Source of the DNA: Corallochytrium limacisporum
Taxonomy: Eukaryota; Opisthokonta
Direction: 5' to 3'
NCBI GenBank assembly: GCA_002811645.1
Contig: PDIP01000040.1
Location: 63,123-127,122 of the forward strand
DNA: 64,000 nucleotides
Part shown: piece after piece, positions 52,281-62,086 of the stretch
How the letters are laid out: each line of letters starts with the position of its first letter
Position numbering within the stretch: the first letter of the stretch is position 1
Translations under genes and position numbers: made by a program
Notes under the pieces: model-generated
Told to the model about the DNA's origin: nothing
The model's input: only the letters and a program-made list of their open reading frames with translations
Database searches by the model: none

Positions 52281-52543
52281 AGGTATCATTCGGGTATTGG
52301 CAAATTGTATCATATTTAGCGAAAACGACAATCACACACAAAAAGACATTTATGGGAAAGGTATATTCAAGTTGGTTTCACTTTCCAAACGTAGAGATGA
52401 GGAGCGAGCATTGTCAAGCTCATGCCTCTTTCTGAAATGACACGCATCACAATAGAAAGCCACCAATTACATGGCACTCCAAAGATATGCTTTAGAAAAC
52501 GGTTCTGTGATGGAAAGATTTGCTACTTGCCTATGTTTATTAT

Positions 52544-53386
52544 TCATGCCTTTACAGGTTTGCTGGCTGCACCACCACCGGAATCCTTGTTGGCAGCAGT
52601 GGCAGCAGCAGCGGCCTTAGCCTCCGCCTTAGCCTTTGCAGCAGCTGCAGCTTCCTTGGCCTTCCGCTCTTCCTCCGCTTTCTGGGCCGCCCGAGTCTCC
52701 GCGATCGGTGCGGGTGCCTGGTTCGAAGTGAGCTGGTGTAAGTACTGCACCGCAGTGTGGGTCAGAGTAAAGTACTCACAGGCCGATGCATCGTTGAACT
52801 GGGGAATGTTGCCGGTAGTGTTGGGTTGGAGGTAGAAAGGATCGTAGGTACCAATGGTAAGGGGCAGCAATTGGTTGGCAAGCGCGGTGAGCAGTTCACG
52901 GGCCTGGCTCAGGGACACACAAGGGACGTACTCCACACACACAATAATATTGCTGAGGCCAACACTAGTTGGTGAGAATGGTGTCAGCATACCGATCTTG
53001 ACCAGGAAGTCGCCCAAGCTGTATGTGTATCCATTGACCACGGCTTCACGACGGGGGCCGTATTCACCCTTCAGGCGATTAATAATCTCGTCCCATCCTT
53101 TATCGATCTCCATGCTCTGTTCACCGGAGAAGGTCACTGTTTTGATTGCCTTGTCTGAAAAGGTGAATCGGTACAAGGGCTGCTGCGGCTTGGACTGGGG
53201 TTGAGGCGGTGCTCCCGGTGCTCCTTGTTTTCCGGCCGTGCGCGGGGCGTAGTAGTGGGCTTGTAAGACGTACGGTCCCACTCTCTTTGCTCCTGCATCC
53301 TTTAGAAGCGCCTCAACGGCTGCCATATTCTCATGCTGAGTATTGTTGGGATTTGATCCCCATTTGAATACAGCTGTTACACCCAT
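52544..53386 (-). CDS. MED20: Mediator subunit MED20-like, with Ala/Lys-rich tail
   Basis: The 280-residue protein starts MGVTAVFKWG, as MED20 does, and contains NGYTYSLGDFLVKIGMLTPF and CVEYVPCVSLSQARELL, the most conserved segments of this head-module subunit. MED20 pairs with MED18 in the Mediator head at RNA polymerase II promoters. The core ends at about residue 230 (AVQYLHQLT); the last 50 residues are an Ala/Lys/Glu-rich helix (AKEAAAAAKAKAEAKAAAAA) not seen in animal or yeast MED20. The ATG at 53386 was chosen on homology; the frame extends 14 codons upstream to a GTG. Confidence 0.85.
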   Translation of the reverse strand: MGVTAVFKWGSNPNNTQHENMAAVEALLKDAGAKRVGPYVLQAHYYAPRTAGKQGAPGAPPQPQSKPQQPLYRFTFSDKAIKTVTFSGEQSMEIDKGWDEIINRLKGEYGPRREAVVNGYTYSLGDFLVKIGMLTPFSPTSVGLSNIIVCVEYVPCVSLSQARELLTALANQLLPLTIGTYDPFYLQPNTTGNIPQFNDASACEYFTLTHTAVQYLHQLTSNQAPAPIAETRAAQKAEEERKAKEAAAAAKAKAEAKAAAAATAANKDSGGGAASKPVKA

Positions 53387-54056
53387 GATTACTTTTACGC
53401 TTCCTCTCCAAATGATAGAATTACTCACATAGTCTTACACCCAGAGCACCTACAGAGCTCTTTACATTCGCCGTCAGCATATAGTCAAATATATGTTTTT
53501 AAGTATCAAATCATAGTTTCTGTGATCTTTGATCATGAACTACCTTTACTGTGAACGAAGTGGTTTATCGTTTCCAGAGGACATGCGCGCGAGATTCTGC
53601 CAGCTGGCTTTCCGGGAGCGCACTGTCTGCCTCCCGGCCTCCGAGTCAGAGAGCTGGTCCAACCCCCCCCCCCGGGGGGTCTGCCTGTGCTTTTCTCTCC
53701 AACACCGGAATTCGGGCCCAAAGGTGGATAAACAAGGGCTCTGGGCGAGAGGTGCAGAGGAGGGTCTCACTGCCTGAGATTCCGCAGAGCACGTCCGTGT
53801 CGTCGTCGTGCTCTTGTGTGGGTTTTCAACGCAGGGTTCAAGACATTGCCAGCTATTCATTGTAGACGGGTTAGAATCAATTGCAACAGTACCCCAAGAG
53901 TCGGTGGCATCCCGTTGGAAAGAGAAGGAGAATGACTTCGACAGGGGTTCAAACATGATCACGATGCACCCGACTTCGGGATCAAGGAGACCGGTTTAGC
54001 AGCTATCAATCGACTATGCAAAGCATGGTAGAGTGACAGATAGCAAAACCAACGGA
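53387..54056. other. intergenic region, divergent promoters
   Basis: It contains a C11G6 tract at 53663-53679 between the divergent starts of MED20 and the large membrane protein. No gene is supported. Confidence 0.6.
53663..53679. repeat. C11G6 palindromic tract
   Basis: An uninterrupted C11 followed directly by G6, self-complementary over 12 bases. Confidence 0.85.
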
Positions 54057-57000
54057 ATGTCGGTATTACGAATTGGAGGAAGTCCACTAGGGTGGCTCTC
54101 CAGACTGCTAGTACTACTACTCGCTCTCACGACGAGTGGTACGCATGCGTACAAGGCAGTCTTTGCCTGGTTAGGTATGGGTGATGACAACACAGCCACG
54201 ATTGAAAACAGACTCACAACGGGGTCGGGAAGGATCCATGGCGAGCGGTCAGCCATGTGCTTCCAGCTGGGCAGACCTCACTATCTGATGTTCATTCGTA
54301 GAGGATCACCAGAGCGGGCGTCACTGCTCAGTGCCGTCGATATTCATTCCTACAGAGAAGGAAGACTGGAATCCTTATGGAATAGTGTAGGGTCGATGTC
54401 CTACTTTGCAAATGAAGATGTGCTCCTCGCAGAACCCGGTTCGACATTTTCGAAACATAGCGACGATGTTGGTGACGACAACAATCAGGATAGGGAGCCT
54501 GAGGGCTATCCTGTGGTGCTTCGCTCGTTATTATCGGCATCAACAACAAACCTGCTTCTAGATCGGTATATTGACAGCTTGGAAGACAATAGAGATGTGG
54601 CAGACTCGAATTGTGACCCAACCGTAGACCCGGAATGTGATCCACTAGAAACAGAGGTGCCTGTAGCCGGCCGGGACTTCCGGGGCAAGGCAGGCAATGT
54701 CTCCGAGTCGAACGATGAAGACCAATACCAGGGCGAGAGCATCTTGCTGTGGCTCTACGATGTAGTGGCTGGCGATAGTGAAGATGTTGCAACCGAAGAC
54801 GTGGTTGACTCCATGCTCTACGCAGCAGCTGGGGGATCATCTACCGCCGGACGCCCAGACGGGTCAAAACATGGCAAGCGGCCAGCAGTGGAGCACATAG
54901 ACACTGAACCTACATGGATGCAAGTTGCTCAGAAGTACTGGCTTCCCGACGATCGATTAAGTGACAGAGGACTGATGGACATCATCCAGCAGTTTGAGTC
55001 ACTGGACGACAACTATCTGTTGGGCGGGATGGAAGAGATTTTGCAGGATGGCAAACCGCTATCAAATGCTGATATAGAGCACAAGACATTGACCAACAGT
55101 GAGGGAGCGTTGATCGCAATCTTCCCTGAGAGCGACAATCTACAGGCCGTCCCGAGCAAAATGGCAACGGTCAAGCAAAGAACGTTAAAGAATAGTGCCT
55201 ACGCTGCAAACAGCGGGGGCACAAACCAACACACACATGAAGACCATCATGACGACAAGTCGATGGACGCCGAAGACCCAAATCTAGGAGACTTTGGGTC
55301 GGCATCAGCTTTGCTGCACCCTTCGTTCTACTACGAGGAATCACGTAGCGGCAATAGCGCTGCCAAGTTCCAAAACAAGCTGATCTACTATTTGTATGAT
55401 GTGCGATCATCAAAGATGCCTGGTGGCAATAGTGAGTACGAGAAAGAAACCAACGTTAAGCTACGCAAGACGATCAAGGACACCGAACCGTTACATGTCT
55501 ACCCTTTGCCACAGCTCTTCCCAACGATTGCTGCTGCCTTCGACTCACTGCTGCCGGAGACCGTGCGGATGAATCTGGAGGCTTCGATTGCGGTAGCGCG
55601 TTATTCGATGATCGTGCCGGACTTGGCTCGTAGAATTCAAGCCAGTCACCGACTGAGCAATCTCGGCATGCATAGTCCTAGTGAAATCAGATTCCGTCAG
55701 CGGGCCGCTTTGGTGCATGAAGTACTGCTTGGAGCGCGGGTCGAGGTACAGGGGTATGCCGCTGTGGAATCCAGTGTATTGATCGGACACCAGGACATCC
55801 TCACATTTGATCTCTACCAGACCTTGGCAGGGAAGTTGCCGCTGGGTCATCTGGCTAAGTATGGGCCATTGCGCATGTCACTGCAAATGCGATGTACAGG
55901 AGATGTGAAGGCAATGATCAACCTTGTGGTCCAAGTCTTCCAACATGGCAGGAACCAATTGAGCACTGCGGAACGCAGCGAGTTCAAGTCACTGATATCT
56001 TCCTTGGTACGCTTTGGCCTGGTCGACTTGCAACTTGATCTGGACAGTGGCACGCGACAGGTAATGGAGGACTATGCGAAGGAGGCCCAGGAGACTCTCC
56101 AAGTGTTCGGTGTGTGTCGCAAAGCCCGCAGAGCTGAGCCTAACCGCGAGCTTTCGATGGATACTCAAACTCCATGTCGACAGGATTTGGATGTTTTCTT
56201 GTGGGAGGACAAAAAGGGTGGTAAGTCAAACAGTGGGCACCGTTGGAAGAATGCCAACGAGGCAAACGAAAACGATCTCATGAAGGTGACCACCGTGATG
56301 CGTACAATTGATGCCACTCCAGCCTTTATTTCTCGGCTCATGGATGCATATATTGCGCTTCTGACCGTTGCGGAGAGGAGTCTGGCAATTGCAACGGATC
56401 TAGATCTTGCACAATATAAGCAGAAGCGCTTGATCGGCGAAGTAGTGGCTGTGCAGGCTTTGGACCTCCGTGGTAACGTCGTACCTTTCCATGCGACGCA
56501 GTGCTTTAAGGGACCTCTGCCAGCGGCCCCCACTCTACTTTTTATCTCTCGTCTGACCTTCTTTTCCACCATGGCTGTAGTGGCGGCGTCCGCGTTTTTG
56601 ATCTACCTCTTTGTCGGTCATACGCTGTACATCTCACGACTGGCTCTGCCGCATCGGAGGCAGGACGATGGCCTCTTGCACCCCCGTCGACGCGGAGAAG
56701 AGGAATACGATGGCGTTCCAGACGACGCCCGTTGGCTGCGTACCACGCGTCTGAACTTGACACTGCACTTTTTCTATTTCTGGCCTGAGTTCATCTTTGG
56801 TGCTCACCCGAATCTGCCGTCCATCTTTGGTCATGTGGATGAGATGGGGCGAGAAGACATCAACGTCAACGAAGCCACTGGGCCCGAGATGTCGGGCACA
56901 AGCGCCAATGGGGATGCAACTGGTGGCCAAGGGGATACCCAGTCAAATGTTGAGGACCCTCTTGATCATGATGACGACGACGATTCATCATCTACGGACA

Positions 57001-57371
57001 CTATGCTACCGTACCTACCGCCTCTGCTCACCAATGCACAGTCGTCCGTCAACGATGGCTTTCATCATACACCGGCGACATCCAGCAGCGCCCCGAACGA
57101 AAGCACAGCAAGTGGCGTCGCTGAAAATGGTTATGACAACGGCACGCTGACATCTCTGCGGAATCGTCGCACACCACGCCTCAACTCAGGCCTTGCGGTC
57201 ATTCGGGAAAGCCGCACAGACGCTAGCGCCGTCTCCGTAGGCTCAGAACTCCACCACAACCTCCGCGAGAGCATGACATATGACGGTACGCAGGGTCGGG
57301 ACTCTGCATCCGTGAGCCGTGGTCGCCGTACTACCGCCCGCAACGCACTGGAGGCTATACGAAGGCTATGA
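54057..57371 (+). CDS. large type I membrane protein of unknown family
   Basis: The 1104-residue protein begins with a signal peptide (LSRLLVLLLALTTSGTHA, about 14-31). The luminal part of about 790 residues has acidic low-complexity stretches (DDVGDDNNQDRE), a CDPTVDPECDP cysteine pair and, at about 450-810, a better-ordered helical region (PLPQLFPTIAAAFDSLLPET, YGPLRMSLQMRCTGDVKAMI). A single transmembrane helix lies at about 828-855 (FFSTMAVVAASAFLIYLFVG). The cytoplasmic tail of about 250 residues starts with basic RRQDD...RRRGEEE and an aromatic block HFFYFWPEFIFG, then is acidic and Ser/Thr-rich. No domain is recognised. The ATG at 54057 begins the signal peptide; a GTG 8 codons earlier is ignored. 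Confidence 0.83.
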   Translation: MSVLRIGGSPLGWLSRLLVLLLALTTSGTHAYKAVFAWLGMGDDNTATIENRLTTGSGRIHGERSAMCFQLGRPHYLMFIRRGSPERASLLSAVDIHSYREGRLESLWNSVGSMSYFANEDVLLAEPGSTFSKHSDDVGDDNNQDREPEGYPVVLRSLLSASTTNLLLDRYIDSLEDNRDVADSNCDPTVDPECDPLETEVPVAGRDFRGKAGNVSESNDEDQYQGESILLWLYDVVAGDSEDVATEDVVDSMLYAAAGGSSTAGRPDGSKHGKRPAVEHIDTEPTWMQVAQKYWLPDDRLSDRGLMDIIQQFESLDDNYLLGGMEEILQDGKPLSNADIEHKTLTNSEGALIAIFPESDNLQAVPSKMATVKQRTLKNSAYAANSGGTNQHTHEDHHDDKSMDAEDPNLGDFGSASALLHPSFYYEESRSGNSAAKFQNKLIYYLYDVRSSKMPGGNSEYEKETNVKLRKTIKDTEPLHVYPLPQLFPTIAAAFDSLLPETVRMNLEASIAVARYSMIVPDLARRIQASHRLSNLGMHSPSEIRFRQRAALVHEVLLGARVEVQGYAAVESSVLIGHQDILTFDLYQTLAGKLPLGHLAKYGPLRMSLQMRCTGDVKAMINLVVQVFQHGRNQLSTAERSEFKSLISSLVRFGLVDLQLDLDSGTRQVMEDYAKEAQETLQVFGVCRKARRAEPNRELSMDTQTPCRQDLDVFLWEDKKGGKSNSGHRWKNANEANENDLMKVTTVMRTIDATPAFISRLMDAYIALLTVAERSLAIATDLDLAQYKQKRLIGEVVAVQALDLRGNVVPFHATQCFKGPLPAAPTLLFISRLTFFSTMAVVAASAFLIYLFVGHTLYISRLALPHRRQDDGLLHPRRRGEEEYDGVPDDARWLRTTRLNLTLHFFYFWPEFIFGAHPNLPSIFGHVDEMGREDINVNEATGPEMSGTSANGDATGGQGDTQSNVEDPLDHDDDDDSSSTDTMLPYLPPLLTNAQSSVNDGFHHTPATSSSAPNESTASGVAENGYDNGTLTSLRNRRTPRLNSGLAVIRESRTDASAVSVGSELHHNLRESMTYDGTQGRDSASVSRGRRTTARNALEAIRRL

Positions 57372-57880
57372 GAATGCTTGTATAGCACAACGATAATTTT
57401 GGCTTGAAAATTAGAATTGTATCTTTAATCTACCATCATAGCCGACACCGAAGTTTACCCTTCGTCTGGCCTCCCATTCTCCCGTCTTCCTCTCCCCCCC
57501 CCCCATGCCCTCAGAGGGGCCGGGGGGAGGGGGGGGCCTGCGGCGCGCGAAATGAGGAGGGGCCACACGCACTCTTGCGAACAATGCGAACTGTACGAAA
57601 TGCAGGCGGCGTCCCGTGCTTGCTACCATCCCCTTGTCTTCTTTGGCCTCCGAAATGAATGTATCTTTGAGTTCCTTGAAATGATGAAGTCAAGTCCAAC
57701 TAAATTGTATAAAAAGTTCGATTTTCACAGTGTACTCACGGTGATCGATATGAATACAATAACAAACATAGGAAACACGCGTAACGCAAAGCGTCGCCAT
57801 ACAGGAAACCATGGTGTAAACCAAAGCTTTCGTGGAATATTCATTGTAGTTTGTTTTAGAGATATTTCATTCAAATAAAA
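57372..57880. other. intergenic region
   Basis: It contains C11 (57494-57504) and a G-rich stretch at 57516-57538. A TTTGTTTTAG acceptor-like site ends at 57859, 21 bases before the next ATG. No gene is supported. Confidence 0.6.
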
Positions 57881-60004
57881 ATGACAGCTGAAGCGCAGTA
57901 TGAACGCGCGCGCATGGACTTGGGGGATGTGATTCAGCAATCCGGTGGCAGCCCCCGAGCATGGGTTTTGCCAGTTCAACACGAGTATGCAAAGGGCACG
58001 GGGGACAACCTGGGAAATCTGAAACCTCGGGAAGCTTACGTGGTCCTGAAAGCACACCATCGCCAAATCATGGAGGTTGGTAATGCTCAATTTGGAAAAC
58101 CGACGCGGCTTGCAAGTCCCGTCATTGGTTCTCAGAACATATTTATCACCCGATCCGACTATCCTTTCGACTTATATGAACTTGAGGACGGATATCAATG
58201 GCGACGAGCCTCCAGTGAAGTAAAAACCATTGGAAACGTTGAAGTCAAAACACAGCAGGACGGAACACACGATAGCCAGCTCGGTTGGATCAGTCGACGA
58301 ATAATGACTCTCCGAACACCTCTTTTCCTCAATGATCACATTCACATTGTCATTTACGCCCGTGATTTCCGCCAACGCTACCAAAAGATTACCGATTTGG
58401 TCCCTTGTGCTAAACCTGAGGGCTACACTACCATAAAGAATAAGGACCCTGACCATACCGGAGTCGGACGAGGTCGCGCACCATACCGCACAAAAGCCAT
58501 CAAAGCACTGCAAGACCAGTTGTTGGCGGCAGAAAAGTCAAAGAAAAAGGAACATAAGATGATGGGTGGTCACTCACAACAGCATATTATCCAGAGTGTG
58601 GCCCAACCCGCGATGTCGCATGGTCCGCATGGGATGGCCGGCGCAGAGTCGAGTAGCCATGCCAAGAAGATGAGCATTAAACAGGCCGAAAAGTTGCAGC
58701 GGGAAGCTGACCGCGAGCGGAAGAGACAGGAGCGGTACGCACAGGAGATGGCCGAAAAGGTAGTCCTCAAGCCCCGGCCGCCGCCTGAGAACGCCAAGCA
58801 CCGCGCACCACCTCCGACGGCAATCCACGGTCGTATGCCGGTGTCTCTGCTGGCCCTGACGAAGACTCTGAATCGCCAGGAGGAGCGCATGGCAGAATTG
58901 GGCATCCCACGCCTACTTGATGCCGAAGATTCACAGAAGACAGCCACGTCGTCGCAGCAACCGGGAGCGAAAAAGGACTTGGTTACTGAATTGAAACAAG
59001 AGCTAGAAATGATGGCACCGACGGTGCCCGAAAAGCCCCGCACGGCCATGAACCGATTTCGCAAGATTCAGTACAGGGCTCTGGCACGCAAGTTTCCGCA
59101 CCTGGGGGTCACAGAGGTCAGCGGGGAGATCAGCCGCCTGTGGCGTGAACTGCCTGACGACGAGCGCCGAAAGTATTACCGTCAATACGAGGCAGACCGC
59201 ATGCGTTACGAGCAGGAGATTCGGCGCTACGAATTGGAGCTAAAACTCTACAACGAGAAGCGTGACCAGGTTATTGAGACTGCTAAGCGGGAGGCGCGCT
59301 TGCACCAGCTCAGGTCGCTGGAGTCGAGCATCGAACCGTTGACCAAGAAGGACCGTCTGCCTGGCGACTACGCTCTGACTCTGTCGGAGGCCATCAAGGA
59401 AGAGGTCGACGAGGCTGATGTAGGAGACGACGAGCGTGAGTGGACCGTGAAGCATATTGCCACTGCCAGATATCGCAAGTATCATGACCTTATGTTCGAT
59501 CTGCTCTACGGTGAAGTGAATGGGGAGGTCGATGATGATGTCGAGGACGATGATGAGAACGAAGAAGACGAAGACGTCAAGCCGGCGGAAAAGCGCGCTA
59601 GGGTGGTCAAGTCTGCCCGCATCAACGCCCATGACGAAAGCGCACCCTACGACTACCAGCATCTGCCTCGGAAACTCGAAGAAGACCGGACCACGCTCCT
59701 TGAGCGCATCCAGCACCGTACCACTGGCCTACAGCGCGAGATTGAGGCGGCCCGTGGCACGGATAAACGCTACACCCAGGACCATGCTAAGGTCAATCAT
59801 GACCTAGACATGAACTTGAGCCGCATTAAGACCGCAGACAGTGTGGAAGAGCTGGATGCCATTAGCCGTGACCTGGAGCTGAAGCCTGGTAATCCTTACT
59901 CACGTGGATTCCACGTCGTCCCCAAGCCCAGCATGACCCAGGACCAGGTCTACGACCTCGACAGTGGTGAAGATCACAAGTCCACTCTGATGATCTTAAC
60001 ATAA
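57881..60004 (+). CDS. SMARCE1: HMG-box protein, BAF57/SMARCE1-like SWI/SNF subunit
   Basis: The 707-residue protein has an HMG box at about 385-450 (MNRFRKIQYRALARKFPHLG, then RLWRELPDDERRKYYRQYEADR), a coiled coil, and at about 520-545 EWTVKHIATARYRKYHDLMF, which corresponds to the KHTATARFQRNHRLISEIL motif found after the HMG box in BAF57. That order (HMG box, acidic/coiled region, KHxATAR motif, second coiled coil near 600-690) identifies the BAF57 subunit of SWI/SNF remodelers, which binds DNA non-specifically in the nucleus. The first 370 residues have no counterpart in animal BAF57: a structured-looking region (1-200, e.g. LRTPLFLNDHIHIVIYARDF) then a Lys/Glu-rich helix. An acidic EDDDENEEDED run lies near 550. 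Confidence 0.84.
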   Translation: MTAEAQYERARMDLGDVIQQSGGSPRAWVLPVQHEYAKGTGDNLGNLKPREAYVVLKAHHRQIMEVGNAQFGKPTRLASPVIGSQNIFITRSDYPFDLYELEDGYQWRRASSEVKTIGNVEVKTQQDGTHDSQLGWISRRIMTLRTPLFLNDHIHIVIYARDFRQRYQKITDLVPCAKPEGYTTIKNKDPDHTGVGRGRAPYRTKAIKALQDQLLAAEKSKKKEHKMMGGHSQQHIIQSVAQPAMSHGPHGMAGAESSSHAKKMSIKQAEKLQREADRERKRQERYAQEMAEKVVLKPRPPPENAKHRAPPPTAIHGRMPVSLLALTKTLNRQEERMAELGIPRLLDAEDSQKTATSSQQPGAKKDLVTELKQELEMMAPTVPEKPRTAMNRFRKIQYRALARKFPHLGVTEVSGEISRLWRELPDDERRKYYRQYEADRMRYEQEIRRYELELKLYNEKRDQVIETAKREARLHQLRSLESSIEPLTKKDRLPGDYALTLSEAIKEEVDEADVGDDEREWTVKHIATARYRKYHDLMFDLLYGEVNGEVDDDVEDDDENEEDEDVKPAEKRARVVKSARINAHDESAPYDYQHLPRKLEEDRTTLLERIQHRTTGLQREIEAARGTDKRYTQDHAKVNHDLDMNLSRIKTADSVEELDAISRDLELKPGNPYSRGFHVVPKPSMTQDQVYDLDSGEDHKSTLMILT

Positions 60005-60337
60005 TTCGGATAGTAATCAAAGTATTGAATGATTTTGATCGGTGGATTATTGGTATGTCGGTGAGCGTGTATTCAAAGGGATAAATGCAGTGATTCTTGC
60101 TTTTCTTTTTAAGAGATTTTCGATTTTTAAATTGGCTTGGATTCGTCTGAAGGCATGGCATCCCTAACCGGTATCTGTCTCTTCCGTTCTGGGTGCATGT
60201 GCGGAGCATGGAATGTTGAAGGAAAGAAGAAGTGGACAAATTTGAATCATGGTATGAAAGAGGGGACAGTGCGAAGGTAGATGAAAGTAAAGAACAGGTA
60301 CGCAAGGGCTTCAAACAATGCTAGGAGGCAAGTTTGG
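60005..60337. other. short convergent intergenic region
   Basis: 333 bases between the SMARCE1-like and RFX stop codons; nothing recognised. Confidence 0.6.
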
Positions 60338-62086
60338 CTAAGCCTTTGGCCTCTTGGCATCCTTACCATCGCCGTTGGCAGCTCCGGCCGGAGGCGGGCG
60401 CTTCAGTCCGTTCGGCTTAATCTCTTCGGCACCTGCGACAAGTTCATCAAAGTTGGGAATTGTCTCATCGTCTCCCCTGTATGCCTCACCCTTTTCGGCA
60501 AAGTACCGCACGGCCCGCACACCTGGGTTCTTGGCCAAGTTCTTTCGCAGGATGTTCAGATCCACCTGTCCCTCAATGGTGCTAATATGCCGCTCGACTA
60601 CATAGCACACAAATTCGTCATACAGCAGACGCATGAGATGGAAGCTACCGAACGATGCCGCTGACCGCAGGGTCAGGTCCCGAATCACGAGTGAACAGTA
60701 GAAAGACCATTTCATGAGGAACTGTTTGGCCTCAACCTTCAGATCTGCGTTCTGTCCATACGGTACCAGCGACTTGTAGATCACACTCTGTAGCCAGAAC
60801 GCCCAACTGGTCAGCGTATTCTGCCGCTCGAGCTGCTGCTTCAGGCTCTGCTCAAAGTCCGATACCTGCTGATCTGTGCAACCGGTTACCCAGTGGGCCT
60901 GTTCCTGCAGGCTTGTGAAATCCACGCGGTTGAGGTCACTGAGCATCTGGCTGACCTGCTCCTCGTTCTGCAGCACAGCCTTAGCTGCCTGAGCAAGGTG
61001 GTTCAGCGATGTCAAGCGCCTCAGGGTCTGGCTGAACTGCACCACTGCTTTGACCTTAATGTCCAGGAAATTCTGGGGCATGTTGCTGAGGGCATTGCGC
61101 AGCCATGACTCCAGGTTCTTGGCAAAATGACGAATGGCCTGGGTCAGAGCCACGGGTAGGGGCTTCAGCACGTCTGGAATCAGCATGTTCACCACCGCGT
61201 CATAAAAGATGAGATCAAAGTCATGCACGGCATGTTGGAAGGACGGTTGCTCAATGCAGCGAACAATCTTCTGAGGAACATTACGCCAGTAGGTGTTCCA
61301 AAGTCCTTCGACATCGCCGAAATTCGTGCGTGCCATGGTCTCTGCAATCCGACGGCTGTGATCCTTGTATACCTCTGCAAACTCGTCAATGTCTTCCTGG
61401 GTGGTTCCCGGTGGCCGCTTGAAGTTGGCAGGGAGGTATAAATCGGGCAGGCGGATGTCTGCCTGGATCTGGTAGTTCTGCTCGACTTCGTCGTCTTCTT
61501 CACCGTAGCCGGACTCTGAACGGTTCATGCCACCACCTGAGGGCTGATTGGCAGCCATCTGCTGGCTCAGGTGGCTCGTTGGTCGTACCCGAATTCCGTA
61601 GTAGTGGTATTTTGAGTTGCCCCTTGTTCCCAGACGCCGTGTCTTCAGGTTGGGGAACACACTGCGGATCAGCTTCCCGAATGAAGCGGCATTGACAGCA
61701 TCCAGGTTGTGCATGGTGCAGTGCTCGAGATAATGTGCATACAGAGTGCTACGCGGCAGACTCACGCCCTCTGCTGTCTCATAATTCTCTAGGAGCCATC
61801 CGACGGTAGCATTGTTGTTCGGTCCTTTGTTTGCGCCGGGAGTGCCTGGTCCGGAGTCACCACCAGCGTCTGCCGGGTGTGGAGGACCTGGATGACCGCG
61901 TGGAGGACCTGGTGGAGCCATACCAGGCCCCGCTCCGTAGCCCGGGGGTGCACCGCCACCGTACTGCTGCTGCTGCTGTCGCTGCTGCGCAGCGTAGGCG
62001 GCCGCGATGTCTGCTTGGGTCATGCCGTAGCCCTGTCCAAAATGACCGGGGTCATGAAAACCTCCGCCAAATTGTTCCTGATCCAT
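60338..62086 (-). CDS. RFX: RFX-family winged-helix transcription factor
   Basis: The 582-residue protein has a Gly/Gln/Pro-rich N terminus with a QQRQQQQQ run, the RFX DNA-binding domain at about 90-170 (VGWLLENYETAEGVSLPRST, FGKLIRSVFPNLKTRRLGTR, GNSKYHYYGIRVR) and the extended RFX B/C/dimerisation region (LPANFKRPPGTTQEDIDEFA, FLDIKVKAVVQFSQTLRRLT). RFX dimers bind X-box motifs; in animals many targets are ciliary genes, and in yeasts they control DNA-damage and cell-cycle genes. The presence of ciliary NEK10 in the window fits the first role, by inference. The end carries a basic KDAKRPKA. The ATG at 62086 is used; a TTG start 21 codons upstream is in frame. Confidence 0.95.
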   Translation of the reverse strand: MDQEQFGGGFHDPGHFGQGYGMTQADIAAAYAAQQRQQQQQYGGGAPPGYGAGPGMAPPGPPRGHPGPPHPADAGGDSGPGTPGANKGPNNNATVGWLLENYETAEGVSLPRSTLYAHYLEHCTMHNLDAVNAASFGKLIRSVFPNLKTRRLGTRGNSKYHYYGIRVRPTSHLSQQMAANQPSGGGMNRSESGYGEEDDEVEQNYQIQADIRLPDLYLPANFKRPPGTTQEDIDEFAEVYKDHSRRIAETMARTNFGDVEGLWNTYWRNVPQKIVRCIEQPSFQHAVHDFDLIFYDAVVNMLIPDVLKPLPVALTQAIRHFAKNLESWLRNALSNMPQNFLDIKVKAVVQFSQTLRRLTSLNHLAQAAKAVLQNEEQVSQMLSDLNRVDFTSLQEQAHWVTGCTDQQVSDFEQSLKQQLERQNTLTSWAFWLQSVIYKSLVPYGQNADLKVEAKQFLMKWSFYCSLVIRDLTLRSAASFGSFHLMRLLYDEFVCYVVERHISTIEGQVDLNILRKNLAKNPGVRAVRYFAEKGEAYRGDDETIPNFDELVAGAEEIKPNGLKRPPPAGAANGDGKDAKRPKA

